Made by a program: the position numbers and the translations under genes. Below the pieces are notes generated by a model. It made no database searches. It was not told the DNA's origin and saw nothing but the letters and a program-made list of their open reading frames with translations. Below are positions 1-9,151 of a DNA stretch of 64,000 nt, piece by piece. Within the stretch, counting starts at the first letter, position 1, and every line of letters starts with the position of its first letter. The DNA is from DATFQE01 sp963739085 (GTDB taxonomy: Bacteria > Actinomycetota > Thermoleophilia > Gaiellales > Gaiellaceae), in NCBI GenBank assembly GCA_963739085.1, contig CAVTZA010000010.1, positions 124,001-188,000 on the forward strand, given 5' to 3'.

Positions 1-2290
1 GCAGGTTGTCCGCAAGTGCGTTCGCGACCTCGGCGATCGAGGCGATGCGCTCGCGCGCGGCCTCGATCAGCTGTGTCGACCGCGGCGTGTATCCCTCGGC
101 GGAGGCCAGCAGCGCGACCCCCACCTGCAGCGGCTGCTCGCGGGCTGCGTTCACGAGCCGGGCGGCGTTCTCCTCGTGCCGGTGACCGCGCGAGTTGGCG
201 AGCGCGCCGAGCAGGCGCTTCGCCTCGGGGAACTCGGCGCTCGCGCGGCGATCCTGCGCCTTGCGCGTCGCGCGGGCGAGCCGCCACGTCCAGCGGCCGA
301 GGATCTGGTCCGGCGCGTCGGCCTTGCCTTCGCCGATCGCGCGGAGCAGCGTCCGCACGCCCTGCACGCGGTCCTTCTCCCAGGTCGGCGCCTGCGTCAC
401 GAGCGTGACGAGGTCGTCGAAGTCGGCGCGCTCGACCTTCATCGAGACCCGGTCGGCGAGCGCGATCAGCCGCAGCCTGCGATTCGGGTTCTCGGCCGCG
501 CACGTGAAGAGGAACTGCTCGAGGCAGCCCCTGCTCGCGCGCCCGTCGGTCAGCTTCTTGACGAACTCCGTCCGCTCGTCGAAGCGCACCTGGCGGCCGG
601 CGATCGTGGCCCAGAAGCGCTGCTCGTCCTCGTCGAGGTAGCGCGGGTCGACCCGCTGCCACTCGCGTGCGATCACGTTGAGCCGCCGCTTGACGTCCGG
701 TGTGACCGGCACCAGCCACGGCGCCGGAGCGAGCTTCCGCCGCGCGCGCCGGTTGGGTCGGCGCCTCGGAGCCGGCGTCACGCGCGCGCCCTCGCGGTAG
801 AAGTCCGCGTCGAGCAGGCTGTGCAGCGAGATGACGCGGTCGGTGTGCGTCGAGCCCTTGTTGACGAAGTCGACGACGATGCCGGCTTCCTTGCGCGGGT
901 GGAGCCGCATGATCCGGCCGATCCGCTGCTGGTAGACGCGCCGGCTCGCCGTCGGCGCCAGGTGCATGCACACCGTCGCCCGCGGCGAGTTCCAGCCCTC
1001 GGCGAGCAGCTGGGCGTTGATGAGGATGTTGATCTCGCCGCGCTCGTAGCCGGCGAGGGTCTCCGCCAGCCGCACGGGCGGGGTGCGGCCGCTCACGGCC
1101 TCGGCCTTGAGCCCGGCGGCGCGGAACTCCTTCGCGAGGTTGTAGGCGTGGTCGACGCCGGCTGCGTAGACGATCCCGGGCGTGTTGTCGAAGCGATCTC
1201 GGTAGAGGCTGGCGGCGGCCTGGTTCAGTGCCTGGTGGTCGAGGACGGCGGCCAGCGCGCGTTCCTCGAAGTCGCCGCCGACGATCGGCACCGACGAGAT
1301 CGCGGCGGCGGGCGGCACGCGGAGGGTGCGGAGCGGCGCGATCAGGCCGCGGCGGGCGGCATCCTGCAGCGGGAGGTCGTCCACCGAGGCGGGGAAGACG
1401 TCGGAGACCTGCTTCGCGATCAGCTGCTCGGTGGCGGTCATGCCCACGTACAGCGGCTCCGGGTAGCTCCGGATCGCGGCGCTCGTCTTCTCGCCGAGGG
1501 CCGTGTGGGCCTCGTCGGCGATCACGAGCTGGTAGGCGTCGCGATCGATCGAGGCGACGTGGCGCGCGAACCAGGCGTAGGTCTGGATCGTGATCGGCGC
1601 CTTGCTCTTGGCCTTCGTGCCGCGTTCGACGATGGGCTCGAGTCGGTCGTCGTAGCCCTCGGTCTTGAGGTCGCGCTGGAACTGCGAGACGAGCAGGCGC
1701 CTGTGGGTGAGGATCAGGACGCCGAGCGTCCGGGCCGACTCGACGAAGCCGGCGGCGGCGATCGTCTTGCCGGACGCGGTCGGGTGGCGGAAGCGGAAGC
1801 GGCGGACGGCGCCGGGGTCGGCCTTGAGGTCGACCACCTCGGCCTCGCCCTCGGCGGTCATGTCCTCGTCTTCGTCCTCGTCGACCTCGACCGGCTCGGC
1901 GTAGCCGTTGCCGTTGGGCTCCTCGGCCTCGCGCTGGTTGGCCGCGATCAGCTCGGTGAGCATCCCGGCGAGCGCGTCCACCTGGTGGCGGCGCAGCTCG
2001 GTCCCGGAGGCGAGGTGCGGCGGGCGCTCCGAGAGCACCCGCTCGAGGCCCAGCATCAGCCCGAAGCGCACCTTCCACTCGGACGAAGGGTCGGGCCGGC
2101 CGGCCTCGATCTCGGCGATGGCTTCGTCGAGGGCCTGTCGGCGTGCCGTTCCAGGCGCGAGCACGACGGCTGGATCCTCGTCGGGATGGAGCAACGGCTC
2201 GCCTGCCCACGCTTCGGCGCGTGCGCTCGATTCGGTGAGAGCGTCCGTTGCCTCCGGCGCTATCGTCGGGTGCTCGGTCGTGTTCTGCAT
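1..2290 (-). CDS. DEAD/DEAH-box superfamily 2 helicase, 3' end cut by window edge
   Basis: ATP-dependent nucleic-acid helicase or translocase. About 763 residues are visible; the gene starts in the window (ATG at 2290, MQNTTEHP) and runs off the left edge, so the C-terminus is missing. Motif I HPTASGKT lies near residue 170, motif II VIADEAH near 257 and motif VI QQRIGRIMRLHP near 455, so both RecA-like lobes are present, followed by a family-specific helical region. An acidic run (VDEDEDEDM) sits near residue 138. The organisation resembles type III restriction/ResA-like helicases, but no nuclease motif or methylase is visible, so a restriction role is not supported. No clear ribosome binding site; a 7-bp hairpin abuts the start. 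Confidence 0.85.
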   Translation of the reverse strand, partial: MQNTTEHPTIAPEATDALTESSARAEAWAGEPLLHPDEDPAVVLAPGTARRQALDEAIAEIEAGRPDPSSEWKVRFGLMLGLERVLSERPPHLASGTELRRHQVDALAGMLTELIAANQREAEEPNGNGYAEPVEVDEDEDEDMTAEGEAEVVDLKADPGAVRRFRFRHPTASGKTIAAAGFVESARTLGVLILTHRRLLVSQFQRDLKTEGYDDRLEPIVERGTKAKSKAPITIQTYAWFARHVASIDRDAYQLVIADEAHTALGEKTSAAIRSYPEPLYVGMTATEQLIAKQVSDVFPASVDDLPLQDAARRGLIAPLRTLRVPPAAAISSVPIVGGDFEERALAAVLDHQALNQAAASLYRDRFDNTPGIVYAAGVDHAYNLAKEFRAAGLKAEAVSGRTPPVRLAETLAGYERGEINILINAQLLAEGWNSPRATVCMHLAPTASRRVYQQRIGRIMRLHPRKEAGIVVDFVNKGSTHTDRVISLHSLLDADFYREGARVTPAPRRRPNRRARRKLAPAPWLVPVTPDVKRRLNVIAREWQRVDPRYLDEDEQRFWATIAGRQVRFDERTEFVKKLTDGRASRGCLEQFLFTCAAENPNRRLRLIALADRVSMKVERADFDDLVTLVTQAPTWEKDRVQGVRTLLRAIGEGKADAPDQILGRWTWRLARATRKAQDRRASAEFPEAKRLLGALANSRGHRHEENAARLVNAAREQPLQVGVALLASAEGYTPRSTQLIEAARERIASIAEVANALADNL

Positions 2291-2294
2291 GCAC

Positions 2295-2313
2295 GCGACG
2301 CTTCGTGCGTCGC
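2295..2313. promoter_or_regulatory. Hairpin immediately upstream of helicase start
   Basis: Perfect inverted repeat GCGACGC-ttcgt-GCGTCGC ending 4 nt upstream of the helicase ATG. In the mRNA it would form a 7-bp stem over the ribosome-binding region. It could damp translation or be a chance structure in GC-rich DNA. Confidence 0.35.
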
Positions 2314-2330
2314 AACTTTCTGAGAAGAGC

Positions 2331-2356
2331 CGCCCGCTAGTCCCCTGAGGCGGGCG
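2331..2356 (-). terminator. Candidate terminator of the nucleotidyltransferase gene
   Basis: CGCCCGC/GCGGGCG 7-bp stem with a 12-nt loop, 31 nt past the stop codon of the upstream minus-strand gene. It is followed on the minus strand by a short pyrimidine-rich stretch but no long T-run. Confidence 0.4.
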
Positions 2357-2386
2357 TCTCTCGCAGCATACCCGATCCGGCGGATT

Positions 2387-3109
2387 TCAGCCTTCCTCGT
2401 CGAGGAAGACGAGCAGGCGGGTTTCCAGGCGATCCGCCAGCTCCCGGCAATCCACCTCGTCGGAGTCGTGCCGGCGCAGCTCCGCGAAGAACAGGCGCGT
2501 GACCGCACGCGTTGCGCGGATGAGCTCGTCGGGCTCCAGCGACCTGGGCAGCGCGTCGGCGAGCGCGTCGAGTAGCTCGGGGTCGACGTCGTCGGCGCCC
2601 TTGTACTCGCTCATGTCGGCGCCGGCGAGCGCCAGCGTGCGCCAGCGCAGCAGCCCGATGTAGTAGTGAGCCCGCCAAAGACGGCCGCGGTGGATCGCGG
2701 CGGCCGCGTGGAGCACGTCGTGCCACGCGAAGCCGGCCTCGGCCCGGGGATCCGTGGCCCACCAGGCTTCCTCCTCGTCGTCCCGCCCGCCCGGCGGCTG
2801 GAAGCCCAGGTCGAGCTCGAGGAAGTTCTCGAGCATGAACCCGCGAACGTGCTCGACGCCGAAGGAGACACGGAAGTCGTGGACGACGGGGAAGAGCTCG
2901 TACATCCGCTCGGCCCAGCCGTCGGCGAGCTCGAGGTGGTCGACGCCCTCCCGGGCGATGACCGTAACGTCGACGTCGGACCAGCGGTCCGTGTACCCGG
3001 ATGCGCCCGAGCCTCCGAGCTCCGCGCGGGCGATCCGCTCGTCGGTGCCGAGCAGGCCGATCAGCCGCGTCGCGATCTCGTCGCGCTCGTCAGGCGTGAA
3101 CAGCGCCAT
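2387..3109 (-). CDS. Nucleotidyltransferase-fold protein (240 aa)
   Basis: Protein with a Pol-beta/aminoglycoside-adenylyltransferase-type nucleotidyltransferase fold. The signature GGSGASGYTDRWSDVDV (residues ~32-48) matches the GSxAxG...SDxD pattern whose two Asp residues bind catalytic metal. The C-terminal half is helical and includes a WHDVLHAAAAIHRGR segment. The ATG at 3109 lies 20 nt inside the 3' end of fadB as read after frame correction, so the two genes are likely co-transcribed. The substrate cannot be inferred; antibiotic resistance is possible but unproven. Confidence 0.75.
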   Translation of the reverse strand: MALFTPDERDEIATRLIGLLGTDERIARAELGGSGASGYTDRWSDVDVTVIAREGVDHLELADGWAERMYELFPVVHDFRVSFGVEHVRGFMLENFLELDLGFQPPGGRDDEEEAWWATDPRAEAGFAWHDVLHAAAAIHRGRLWRAHYYIGLLRWRTLALAGADMSEYKGADDVDPELLDALADALPRSLEPDELIRATRAVTRLFFAELRRHDSDEVDCRELADRLETRLLVFLDEEG

Positions 3110-5083
3110 GCGCGTCGGCGAGCTTACGCCCGGTGACGCGCTCGGAGACGCCGGTCTGGTCGAGGTGCTTGCTGATGCCGCCGAGCCAGAACGGCCAGCC
3201 CGCCCCGAGGAGGAGGGCGGTGTCGACATCCTTGACGTCCGAGACGACCCCTCCTCGAGCATGCGGTTGACCTCGTCGGCGATCGCCTCGAGGGCGTCGC
3301 GTTGGATCTCGTCGACCGTGCGGCGGGCGTCGCCCCGCACGACGATTTCCTCGGTGCCCTCCGCGTAGTTGCGCAAGGTCTCCGAGAGCGGAAAGCGGTC
3401 GGGATAGGCCTCGTTCAGCGTCTCGAGCACGTGGTTGGCGACGCGCGGGCCGACCATCTGCAGCAGGACGGAGGGTGCCATCGGCAGGCCCAGTCGCAGG
3501 ATCGCCTCGTCCGTTTCGTCGACCGTGTTGCCGTTCTCGAGCGCGTCCATCAGCACCGTCGTCATCCGCGTCAACACGCGGTTGACGATGAAGCCGGGCG
3601 CGTCGGCCGAGGCCACCGGGCGCTTGCGGAGCTTCTTCGCCGTGTCCCAGACGGTCGCGAGCGTCTCGTCGTCGGTCTCGGCCGCCCGGATCACCTCCAC
3701 GAGCGGCAGCACCGCGACCGGGTTGAAGAAGTGCATCCCGGCCACGCGCTCGGGGTGCTCGAGCTCGGCCGCCATGTCCGTGATCGACAGCGACGAGGTG
3801 TTCGTCGCGAGCACGCACTCGGGTGACACGACCCGCTCCAGCTCGGCGAATACCTCGCGCTTGACGTCCAGCTGCTCGAACACGGCCTCGAGCACGAAGT
3901 CGCAGTCGGCGAACCCCTCGTAGCCCGTCGAACCGGTCGCAAGCGTGCCGAGGAAGCGCGCCTTTCCCTCCGTGTACCGCCCCCTGGCGGCCAGGCCCTC
4001 GAACTCCTCGCGGATCGACTCCAGCGCGCGGTCGACGATCTCCTGGCTCACGTCTCGCAGCACGACCGGCACCTCGAGCCGGCGCAGGAACAGCGTCGCG
4101 AGCTGCGTCGCCATCAGGCCCGCGCCGACGATGCCCACCTTGCGCACGCGTCGGGCTTCCGCGTCCGGGCGGCCCGCGTCCTGCTTCGCGCGGCGCTCCA
4201 CGAGGTCGAACGCGTACAGCGACGCGCGCGCCTGGGGCGACAGCATCAGGTCGGCGATCGCCTCCTCCTCGGCGCGGTAGCCCTCCTCGACGCTCCACGT
4301 CGCCGAGCCCTCGATGAGCTCGAGGGCGCGGTAGGGAGCGGGGGCCGCGCCGTGCACGGAGTCGTCGAGCTGGTTCCGCGCGCGGCGGATCACCTCGGCC
4401 AGCTCGGACGTGTCCGGAGGCGTCCGCTCGATCGGCTTCTCCACCAGCTCGAGCGCGTACGCGATCGATCCGTCCAGGAACTCCGCGGGGTCGAGCAGCC
4501 GGTCGGCCAGGCCAAGCTCTACGGCCTCCGCGGCCGTCAGCATCTTGTTCTGGCGCATCGGGTTCTGCACGACGACCTTCACGGCGGTCTTCGCGTCGAC
4601 GAGGCGCGGGATCAGCTGCGTGCCGCCCCAGGCCGGGAAGATGCCGAGGAACACCTCCGGGACGCCGAAATGGCGGACGGCGCCGGAGATCGTGCGGGCG
4701 TCGCAGTGGAGCGCGATCTCGAGGCCGCCGCCGAGGCAGGCGCCGTTGACGGCGGCGACGGTCGGGAAGGGCAGCGCACGGATGCGCCCGAAGGCGTCGT
4801 GCCCCGCCCGGCTACCCTCGATCGCCTCCTCGCGGCTCGTGATCTTCGGGAACTCGGTCATGTCCGCGCCGACGGCGAAGACGAACGGCTTGCCGGTGAG
4901 CACCATCGCCACCCAGTCGCCGTCCTCCAGCTCCGCGAGGACGCGCTGCGCGGACTCGAACGCCGAGCGCCCGAAGACGGTCGGCTTCGTGTGGTCGGCG
5001 CCGTTGTCGATCGTCACGAGCGCGAGCGGGCCGCGCTCGGTGTCGACGCGCCGCAGCTTGAACTCGGTGCGAACCTCGCTCAC
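3090..5083 (-). CDS. fadB: 3-hydroxyacyl-CoA dehydrogenase / enoyl-CoA hydratase, frameshifted near C-terminus
   Basis: Multifunctional beta-oxidation alpha subunit: hydrates enoyl-CoA, then oxidises 3-hydroxyacyl-CoA with NAD+. N-terminal crotonase domain with oxyanion-hole segment GACLGGGLEIALHCD (~residues 115-128); NAD-binding motif VGIVGAGLMATQLA (~316-329); LATNTSSLSI and then 3HCDH C-terminal domains. The frame breaks near 3250: the main frame leaves the family after VNRMLEEG, while the other frame continues with the conserved ending (VVSDVKDVDTALLLGAGWPF ... SERVTGRKL) to a stop at 3090. One base is missing in a run of four C (plus strand). Restored length is about 664 aa. The GTG start at 5083 overlaps the fadA stop (GTGA). 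Confidence 0.88.
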
Positions 5084-6270
5084 GCGGCCGCGGGATTCTC
5101 CCAGAGCGCCGCCGCGCCCATGCCCATGCCGATGCAGAGCGCGGTCAGCCCGTACCTCACGTCCGGACGCTCGCGGAAGCCGTACGCGAGCTGGGCCAGC
5201 AGGCGCACCCCGGTCGCCGCCAGCGGATGGCCGCACGCGATCGCGCCGCCGTAGGGGTTCAGCCGCTCGTCCTCGGGATCGACGCCGAGACCGTCGCACC
5301 AGCTCAGCACCTGCACGGCAAAGGGCTCGTTGAGCTCGAAGAGGCCGACGTCGTCGATCGTCAGGCCGGCCTGCTCCAGGACGCGCTTCGTTGCCGGAAT
5401 CGGGCCGATCCCCATCAGCTCCGGCTCGACGCCCGCGAAGGCGAAGCCGACGAGGCGCATCCGCGGCTCGAGCTCGAGCTCCGCGGCCGCCTCCTCGGAG
5501 GCGAGCAGCGCGGCGGTGGCGCCGTCCGTGAGCCCGGCGGAGTTGCCGGCGGTCACGCGGCCGCCTGCGCGGAACGGTGTCGGCAGCTCGGCGAGCCCCT
5601 CCATCGACGTGTCCGGGCGCAGGAACTGGTCGCGGTCCGCAACGGCCCAACCCTCGTCGGTGAAGACGCTCATCGGCACGACGGTCTCGCGCATCACGCC
5701 GTTCTCCCACGCTGCAGCCGCGCGCTGCTGCGAGCGGACGGCGAAGGCGTCGGCGTCCTGCTTCGTCAGCTGCGGAAAGCGATCGTGGAGGTTCTCCGCG
5801 GTCGAGCCCATCGAGACGGCCGAGTCGTCGACGAGCCGCTCGACGAGGAAGCGCGGGTTGAAGTCGACCTCTTCGCCCATCGGGTGGTGGCCCATGTGCT
5901 CGACCCCGCCGGCGACGACGACGTCGGCTGCGCCGTAGGCGATCTGACCGGCGCCCGAGGTCACGGCAGTCAGCGCGCCGGCGCACATCCGGTCGATCGC
6001 GTAGCCGGGCACCGACTGCGGCAACCCGGCCAGCAGACCGACATTGCGGCCGAGGGTCAGGCCCTGGTCGCCGACCTGCGCGGTGGCCGCGTAGATGACG
6101 TCGTCGACCCGCTCGGGCGGCAGCGACGGGTTCCGGCGCAGTAGCTCGCGAACGGTCTTCGCGGCCATGTCGTCGGCCCTGGTCTTCCAGAAGTAGCCCT
6201 TCGGGCCGGCGCGGCCGAACGCGGTCCGCACACCGTCGACGAAGACGACCTCCCGCAGTTCACGGCCCAT
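5080..6270 (-). CDS. fadA: Acetyl-CoA C-acyltransferase (3-ketoacyl-CoA thiolase)
   Basis: Thiolase of 396 aa, which cleaves 3-ketoacyl-CoA in the last step of beta-oxidation. The nucleophilic Cys is in DRMCAGALTA (residue ~96), the catalytic His in GHPLAATG (~348) and the second Cys in CIGMGMG (~379), all at family positions. First gene of a fadA-fadB operon, overlapping fadB by 4 nt. A TAAGAT -10-like box ends 9 nt before the ATG, so the message may be leaderless, and a palindrome just upstream could bind a TetR-type fatty-acid regulator. Confidence 0.93.
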   Translation of the reverse strand: MGRELREVVFVDGVRTAFGRAGPKGYFWKTRADDMAAKTVRELLRRNPSLPPERVDDVIYAATAQVGDQGLTLGRNVGLLAGLPQSVPGYAIDRMCAGALTAVTSGAGQIAYGAADVVVAGGVEHMGHHPMGEEVDFNPRFLVERLVDDSAVSMGSTAENLHDRFPQLTKQDADAFAVRSQQRAAAAWENGVMRETVVPMSVFTDEGWAVADRDQFLRPDTSMEGLAELPTPFRAGGRVTAGNSAGLTDGATAALLASEEAAAELELEPRMRLVGFAFAGVEPELMGIGPIPATKRVLEQAGLTIDDVGLFELNEPFAVQVLSWCDGLGVDPEDERLNPYGGAIACGHPLAATGVRLLAQLAYGFRERPDVRYGLTALCIGMGMGAAALWENPAAA

Positions 6271-6279
6271 GGGGACTCG

Positions 6280-6310
6280 ATCTTAGCCCGCTGATTGACT
6301 GGTCGGTCAA
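6280..6310 (-). promoter_or_regulatory. fadA promoter with TetR-like operator
   Basis: On the minus strand, TTGACC (6305-6310) and TAAGAT (6280-6285) form a -35/-10 pair with a 19-nt spacer. The -35 lies inside an interrupted palindrome with TTGAC/GTCAA ends (6295-6310), similar to sites bound by TetR-family regulators of fatty-acid degradation. The pattern is seen in the sequence; the regulator is inferred and not in this window. Confidence 0.5.
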
Positions 6311-6313
6311 CGG

Positions 6314-7009
6314 GTGCGAGCCATACTGCGCCGCGTGGACACGGACTGGGAGGACATCGTCGAGCGCGAGATCGGCCGGTACCACGACGGCGAGACGAGA
6401 CTGCCCGCCGAGTCGGATCCGCGCCAGCGTCAGCTCACGCGGATGGGCAACGCCGCCAACGGCGCCGGTCTCGCGCTGCTCATGCTCGGCCGCGACGACG
6501 AGGCAGCGCAGTGGCTCCACCACGCGGCCGCTCGCTGGCGCGAGAGCTTCGGCGATGCGCCGCCCGGAAGCTGGGGGCGGCCGATCGGCGCGATCAAGGC
6601 CCTGCTGCTGGCCGGTGACCGCGAAGGGGCGGAGGAGGCAGCCCGCTGGGCGCTCGAGGCCGGCGCGGGCTCCGGCGAGTCCCCGATCGGCCGCTATGCG
6701 GCGGCCCTCGCCCACCTCGTGCTCGGCCAGGACGAGGAGGCTCGCACGCTCGCGGCGTCGATTCGCGGGCGCGACGACTTCCCGCGCGACGTGGCCGACG
6801 CGCTGGCGACGCTCGCCGCCGGCGACCGTCCCGGCTACGTCCTCGCGGTCGAGAGCGTGCTCGAGTCGTTCGAGCAGCGAGACGAGTACCTCGAGGACGT
6901 GCCCATCGCGGACACGGTGCTGGTGCTCCAGGCCCTCGCCGAGCCACGCTCGCTGGCGGCGGAGCTGAGCTCGCCGCTGCTGCCGGCGGGCTATTCGCCT
7001 TCCGTGTAA
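6314..7009 (+). CDS. TPR-like helical hypothetical protein (231 aa)
   Basis: Alpha-helical protein rich in Ala, Arg and Glu, with tetratricopeptide-like pairs (GNAANGAGLALLMLGRDDEA, then a further pair near residues 95-150). No enzymatic motif. GTG at 6314 is used as start; GTG at 6335 (VDTDWEDIV) is an equally good alternative. Divergent from fadA. Its last 19 nt overlap the 3' end of the convergent ArsR gene as restored. Function unknown; a scaffold or tally-type protein is possible. Confidence 0.65.
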   Translation: MRAILRRVDTDWEDIVEREIGRYHDGETRLPAESDPRQRQLTRMGNAANGAGLALLMLGRDDEAAQWLHHAAARWRESFGDAPPGSWGRPIGAIKALLLAGDREGAEEAARWALEAGAGSGESPIGRYAAALAHLVLGQDEEARTLAASIRGRDDFPRDVADALATLAAGDRPGYVLAVESVLESFEQRDEYLEDVPIADTVLVLQALAEPRSLAAELSSPLLPAGYSPSV

Positions 7010-7534
7010 GGGTGCGAGACGAGGGTGATGAGGACCGCGTCGAGGTTCGGGTCCTCGAGCTCCTCGGCCCGGTCGACGAAGGCCTGCCACAGCTCCCGGA
7101 CGTGCTCCGGCTTGAGCCGGGCCGTCGAGCTGGGCGCTGCGGAACCGACCCTCCGGGCCGAACTTCTCCCAGCCTCTCTGCACCTCTTCGAGCATCGCGG
7201 CGTGGATGTCCGTCGAGCCGGTCCCGAGCAGCTCGGGCGCGACGCGGATTGCCTTCGCGACTGCGCGGTAGGGCTTCTCGCGGGCGCGGCCGGCGCCGGC
7301 GGACGGCTGGATCAGCCCCGCGCGCACGAGCATGCGAACGTGGAAGTGCAGGTGCCCGGGATCCACGTCCAGGCGGTGCGCGAGCTCTCGGTTCGAGAGC
7401 TCTTCACCGGTTTCGCCGAGCAACTCGAGGACGCGTAATCGGAGTGGGTGCCCCAGCGCCTTGATCTGCTCGGGGCGGTCGATCGTGAGTATCTCGAGTG
7501 GTTCGGGCGCGGGCGTCGGCGCGTCCATTCTCAT
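6991..7534 (-). CDS. ArsR-family winged-helix regulator, frameshifted
   Basis: Transcriptional regulator with an N-terminal winged HTH (IKALGHPLRLRVLELLGE; NRELAHRLDVDPGHLHFHVR; residues ~22-85). No metal-binding Cys/His cluster is obvious. The frame breaks near 7124: after GRFRSAQLD the sequence leaves the family, while a +1 frame continues (RLKPEHVRELWQAFVDRAEE) to a TAG at 6991; one extra G explains it. Restored length about 180 aa. ATG at 7534 (MRMDAP) or 7528. Last gene of the proC-pgl-arsR operon, 30 nt after pgl. Confidence 0.75.
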
Positions 7535-7536
7535 CG

Positions 7537-7546
7537 GTTTATAAAC
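7537..7546. promoter_or_regulatory. AT-rich palindrome at the ArsR-type gene start
   Basis: Perfect 10-bp palindrome GTTTATAAAC, 3 nt upstream of the regulator ATG, in the 30-nt gap after pgl. AT-rich palindromes are typical of ArsR-family operators, so autoregulation is plausible, and the base composition stands out from the GC-rich surroundings. Confidence 0.4.
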
Positions 7547-7564
7547 GAGCGGAATAACCTCTGT

Positions 7565-8239
7565 CTATGCAGGCAGCTGAGCGGCGGCCGCGCGATCGAG
7601 CAAAGCGACCGTCCTTCCCGGCTCCGAGCGCACGAGGCTGGCCGGGGCCTCCGGGCTCGGAGGCTCGGCGAACACACGCCTGATGGCGTCTGCCTTGCTC
7701 TCACCGACGGCCACGAAGAGGACGGTTTCCGCTGCGCACAGCACCGGAATCGTAAGCGTCACGCGGTCGACGTCCTCGCGGTACACGGGCACGGCGCGGC
7801 GGTCCCGCTCCCCGAGGGCCGGATCGTCCGGGAAGAGCGACGCGGTGTGAGCGTCCGGGCCGATGCCCTGGAAAGCCAGGCCCAGGGTGACGTCGGCGAC
7901 CTCGTCGTCGTAGAGCGCCGCCGCTGCTTCCGGCGCCAGCTCGCCGCGGATCCTGTGTACCTCGCGGGGCGCGCCGGTGATGCGCTCCAGCAGGTTCTCG
8001 CGCGCCAGCCGATAGTTCGAGCGCGGGTCGTCCTCGGGCACGCAGCGCTCGTCGCCCCACCAGACCTCCGCGGAGCTCCAGTCGGGCGCGAGCTCGGCGG
8101 CCCGCGCGAACGAGTTGGTCACGGAGCCGCCTGACAGCGCGATGTGCGCGCCGGCGCGAGCCGCTTCGGCCAGCTCGGCTGCGGAGGCCTCCTGTACCTC
8201 GCCCGCTGTGTCGAACACGCGGATGTCGACGCCGCTCAC
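7565..8239 (-). CDS. pgl: 6-phosphogluconolactonase
   Basis: Hydrolyses 6-phosphoglucono-lactone in the oxidative pentose phosphate pathway. 224 aa, typical of the family. Conserved ALSGGSV, WWGDERCVPEDDPRSN and GIGPDAHTASLFP (Ala replaces the usual Gly of GxDGHTASLFP). Start GTG at 8239, overlapping the proC stop by 4 nt (GTGA), which indicates translational coupling. Confidence 0.9.
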   Translation of the reverse strand: MSGVDIRVFDTAGEVQEASAAELAEAARAGAHIALSGGSVTNSFARAAELAPDWSSAEVWWGDERCVPEDDPRSNYRLARENLLERITGAPREVHRIRGELAPEAAAALYDDEVADVTLGLAFQGIGPDAHTASLFPDDPALGERDRRAVPVYREDVDRVTLTIPVLCAAETVLFVAVGESKADAIRRVFAEPPSPEAPASLVRSEPGRTVALLDRAAAAQLPA

Positions 8240-9060
8240 GGCTCGCCTGCGGCGAGCTCGCGCGAGCGCACCATCGCCGCCTGGATGGCGTTCAGGAACG
8301 CCGCGCGCACGCCTGCCTGCTCGAGCTCGTGGATCGCGCGAATCGTCGTGCCGCCGGGCGAGGTCACCATCTCGCGGAGCTCGACCGGGTGCATCTTCTC
8401 GTCGCGCAGGAGCTTCGCGGTGCCGAACATCGTCTGGACGACCAGCTCGGTCGACACCTCGCGCGACAGCCCGAGCAGGATCCCGGCCTCGATCATCGCC
8501 TCGGCGAGCAGCGCGAAGTACGCGGGGCCGGAGCCCGAGACCGCCGTGACGGCGTCCATGTACGTCTCCGGCACGAGCACGACGCGGCCCACGTGCTCGA
8601 GCACCTCCTGGCCCACCGCGAGGTGCTCGGCGCTTGCGTGCGTCCCGGCACACAGCCCGGCAACGCCCTCGTGAACGGTGGACGGCGTGTTCGGCATCGC
8701 GCGCAGCACGGGCACCGGCTCTGCGATGCGGCGTTCGATCGTCGCCGTCGGGACCGCGGCCGCGATCGAGACCACGACCTGGTCCCCAGACAAGAGCCCG
8801 CCGATCTCGCCGAGCAGCACGTCGAAGTCCTGCGGCTTGACGGCGATCACGACGACGCCGGACTGCGCGACCGCCTCCGCGTTCGACGCCGTCGCCTCGA
8901 CGCCGTGCCGCTCGCGCAGCTCCGCGAGCCGCTCCTCGCGGCGGCCCGTGACGACGATCTCGTCCGAGCTTCGCCAGCCGGTGCTCAGCAGCCCGGCGAG
9001 GAGGGCCTCGCCGATCTTGCCGCAGCCGAGGATCGCGATCCGGCGCGGGTCAGGTGGCAT
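8236..9060 (-). CDS. proC: Pyrroline-5-carboxylate reductase
   Basis: Last step of proline biosynthesis: NAD(P)H reduction of pyrroline-5-carboxylate. 274 aa. Rossmann motif ILGCGKIGEALLAG at the N-terminus, RAMPNTPSTV (~120), AVSGSGPAYFALLAEA (~170) and TSPGGTTIRAI near the C-terminus, all diagnostic. ATG at 9060 lies 6 nt after a TAGACT box (9067-9072, minus strand), so the transcript is probably leaderless. A dispersed repeat abuts the box upstream. Confidence 0.95.
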   Translation of the reverse strand: MPPDPRRIAILGCGKIGEALLAGLLSTGWRSSDEIVVTGRREERLAELRERHGVEATASNAEAVAQSGVVVIAVKPQDFDVLLGEIGGLLSGDQVVVSIAAAVPTATIERRIAEPVPVLRAMPNTPSTVHEGVAGLCAGTHASAEHLAVGQEVLEHVGRVVLVPETYMDAVTAVSGSGPAYFALLAEAMIEAGILLGLSREVSTELVVQTMFGTAKLLRDEKMHPVELREMVTSPGGTTIRAIHELEQAGVRAAFLNAIQAAMVRSRELAAGEP

Positions 9061-9066
9061 GTGCGG

Positions 9067-9072
9067 AGTCTA
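9067..9072 (-). promoter_or_regulatory. -10 box of proC (leaderless)
   Basis: TAGACT on the minus strand, 6 nt before the proC ATG. It fits the actinobacterial TANNNT -10 pattern, with the start codon at or near +1. The repeat element at 9073-9151 supplies the -35 region. Confidence 0.45.
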
Positions 9073-9151
9073 GGAGGGTTTGGCGGTATGTCGCTCGTTG
9101 CCGGGGCGAAGCGCGGCCCGGTGACACAGCCGTCATCCCGTCAAGCCCTCC
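9073..9151 (+). repeat. Dispersed palindromic element, copy 1 (79 bp)
   Basis: Element bounded by GGAGGGTTTGGCGG and its near-complement at the right end, forming a 14-pair stem with two G-T wobbles. Inside, GTTGCCGGG pairs with CCCGGTGAC to form a second stem. A second copy in opposite orientation lies at 37835-37922, with the same core (CGTTGCCGGG, GCGCGGCCCGG, CACAGCCGTC). The right end includes the stop and last two sense codons of the neighbouring TIM-barrel gene. It may be a miniature mobile element, REP-like repeat or structured RNA/terminator. Confidence 0.75.

Noticed and set aside
1..2290. Type III restriction-modification system
   Set aside because: The helicase core is compatible, but no methylase or nuclease motif is visible in the window; the missing 3' part prevents a decision.
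176..2323. Long plus-strand open frame (715 codons) opposite the helicase
   Set aside because: It is the antisense shadow of the minus-strand helicase, which has motifs I, II and VI; the plus frame shows only low-complexity Arg/Leu/Asp-rich sequence.
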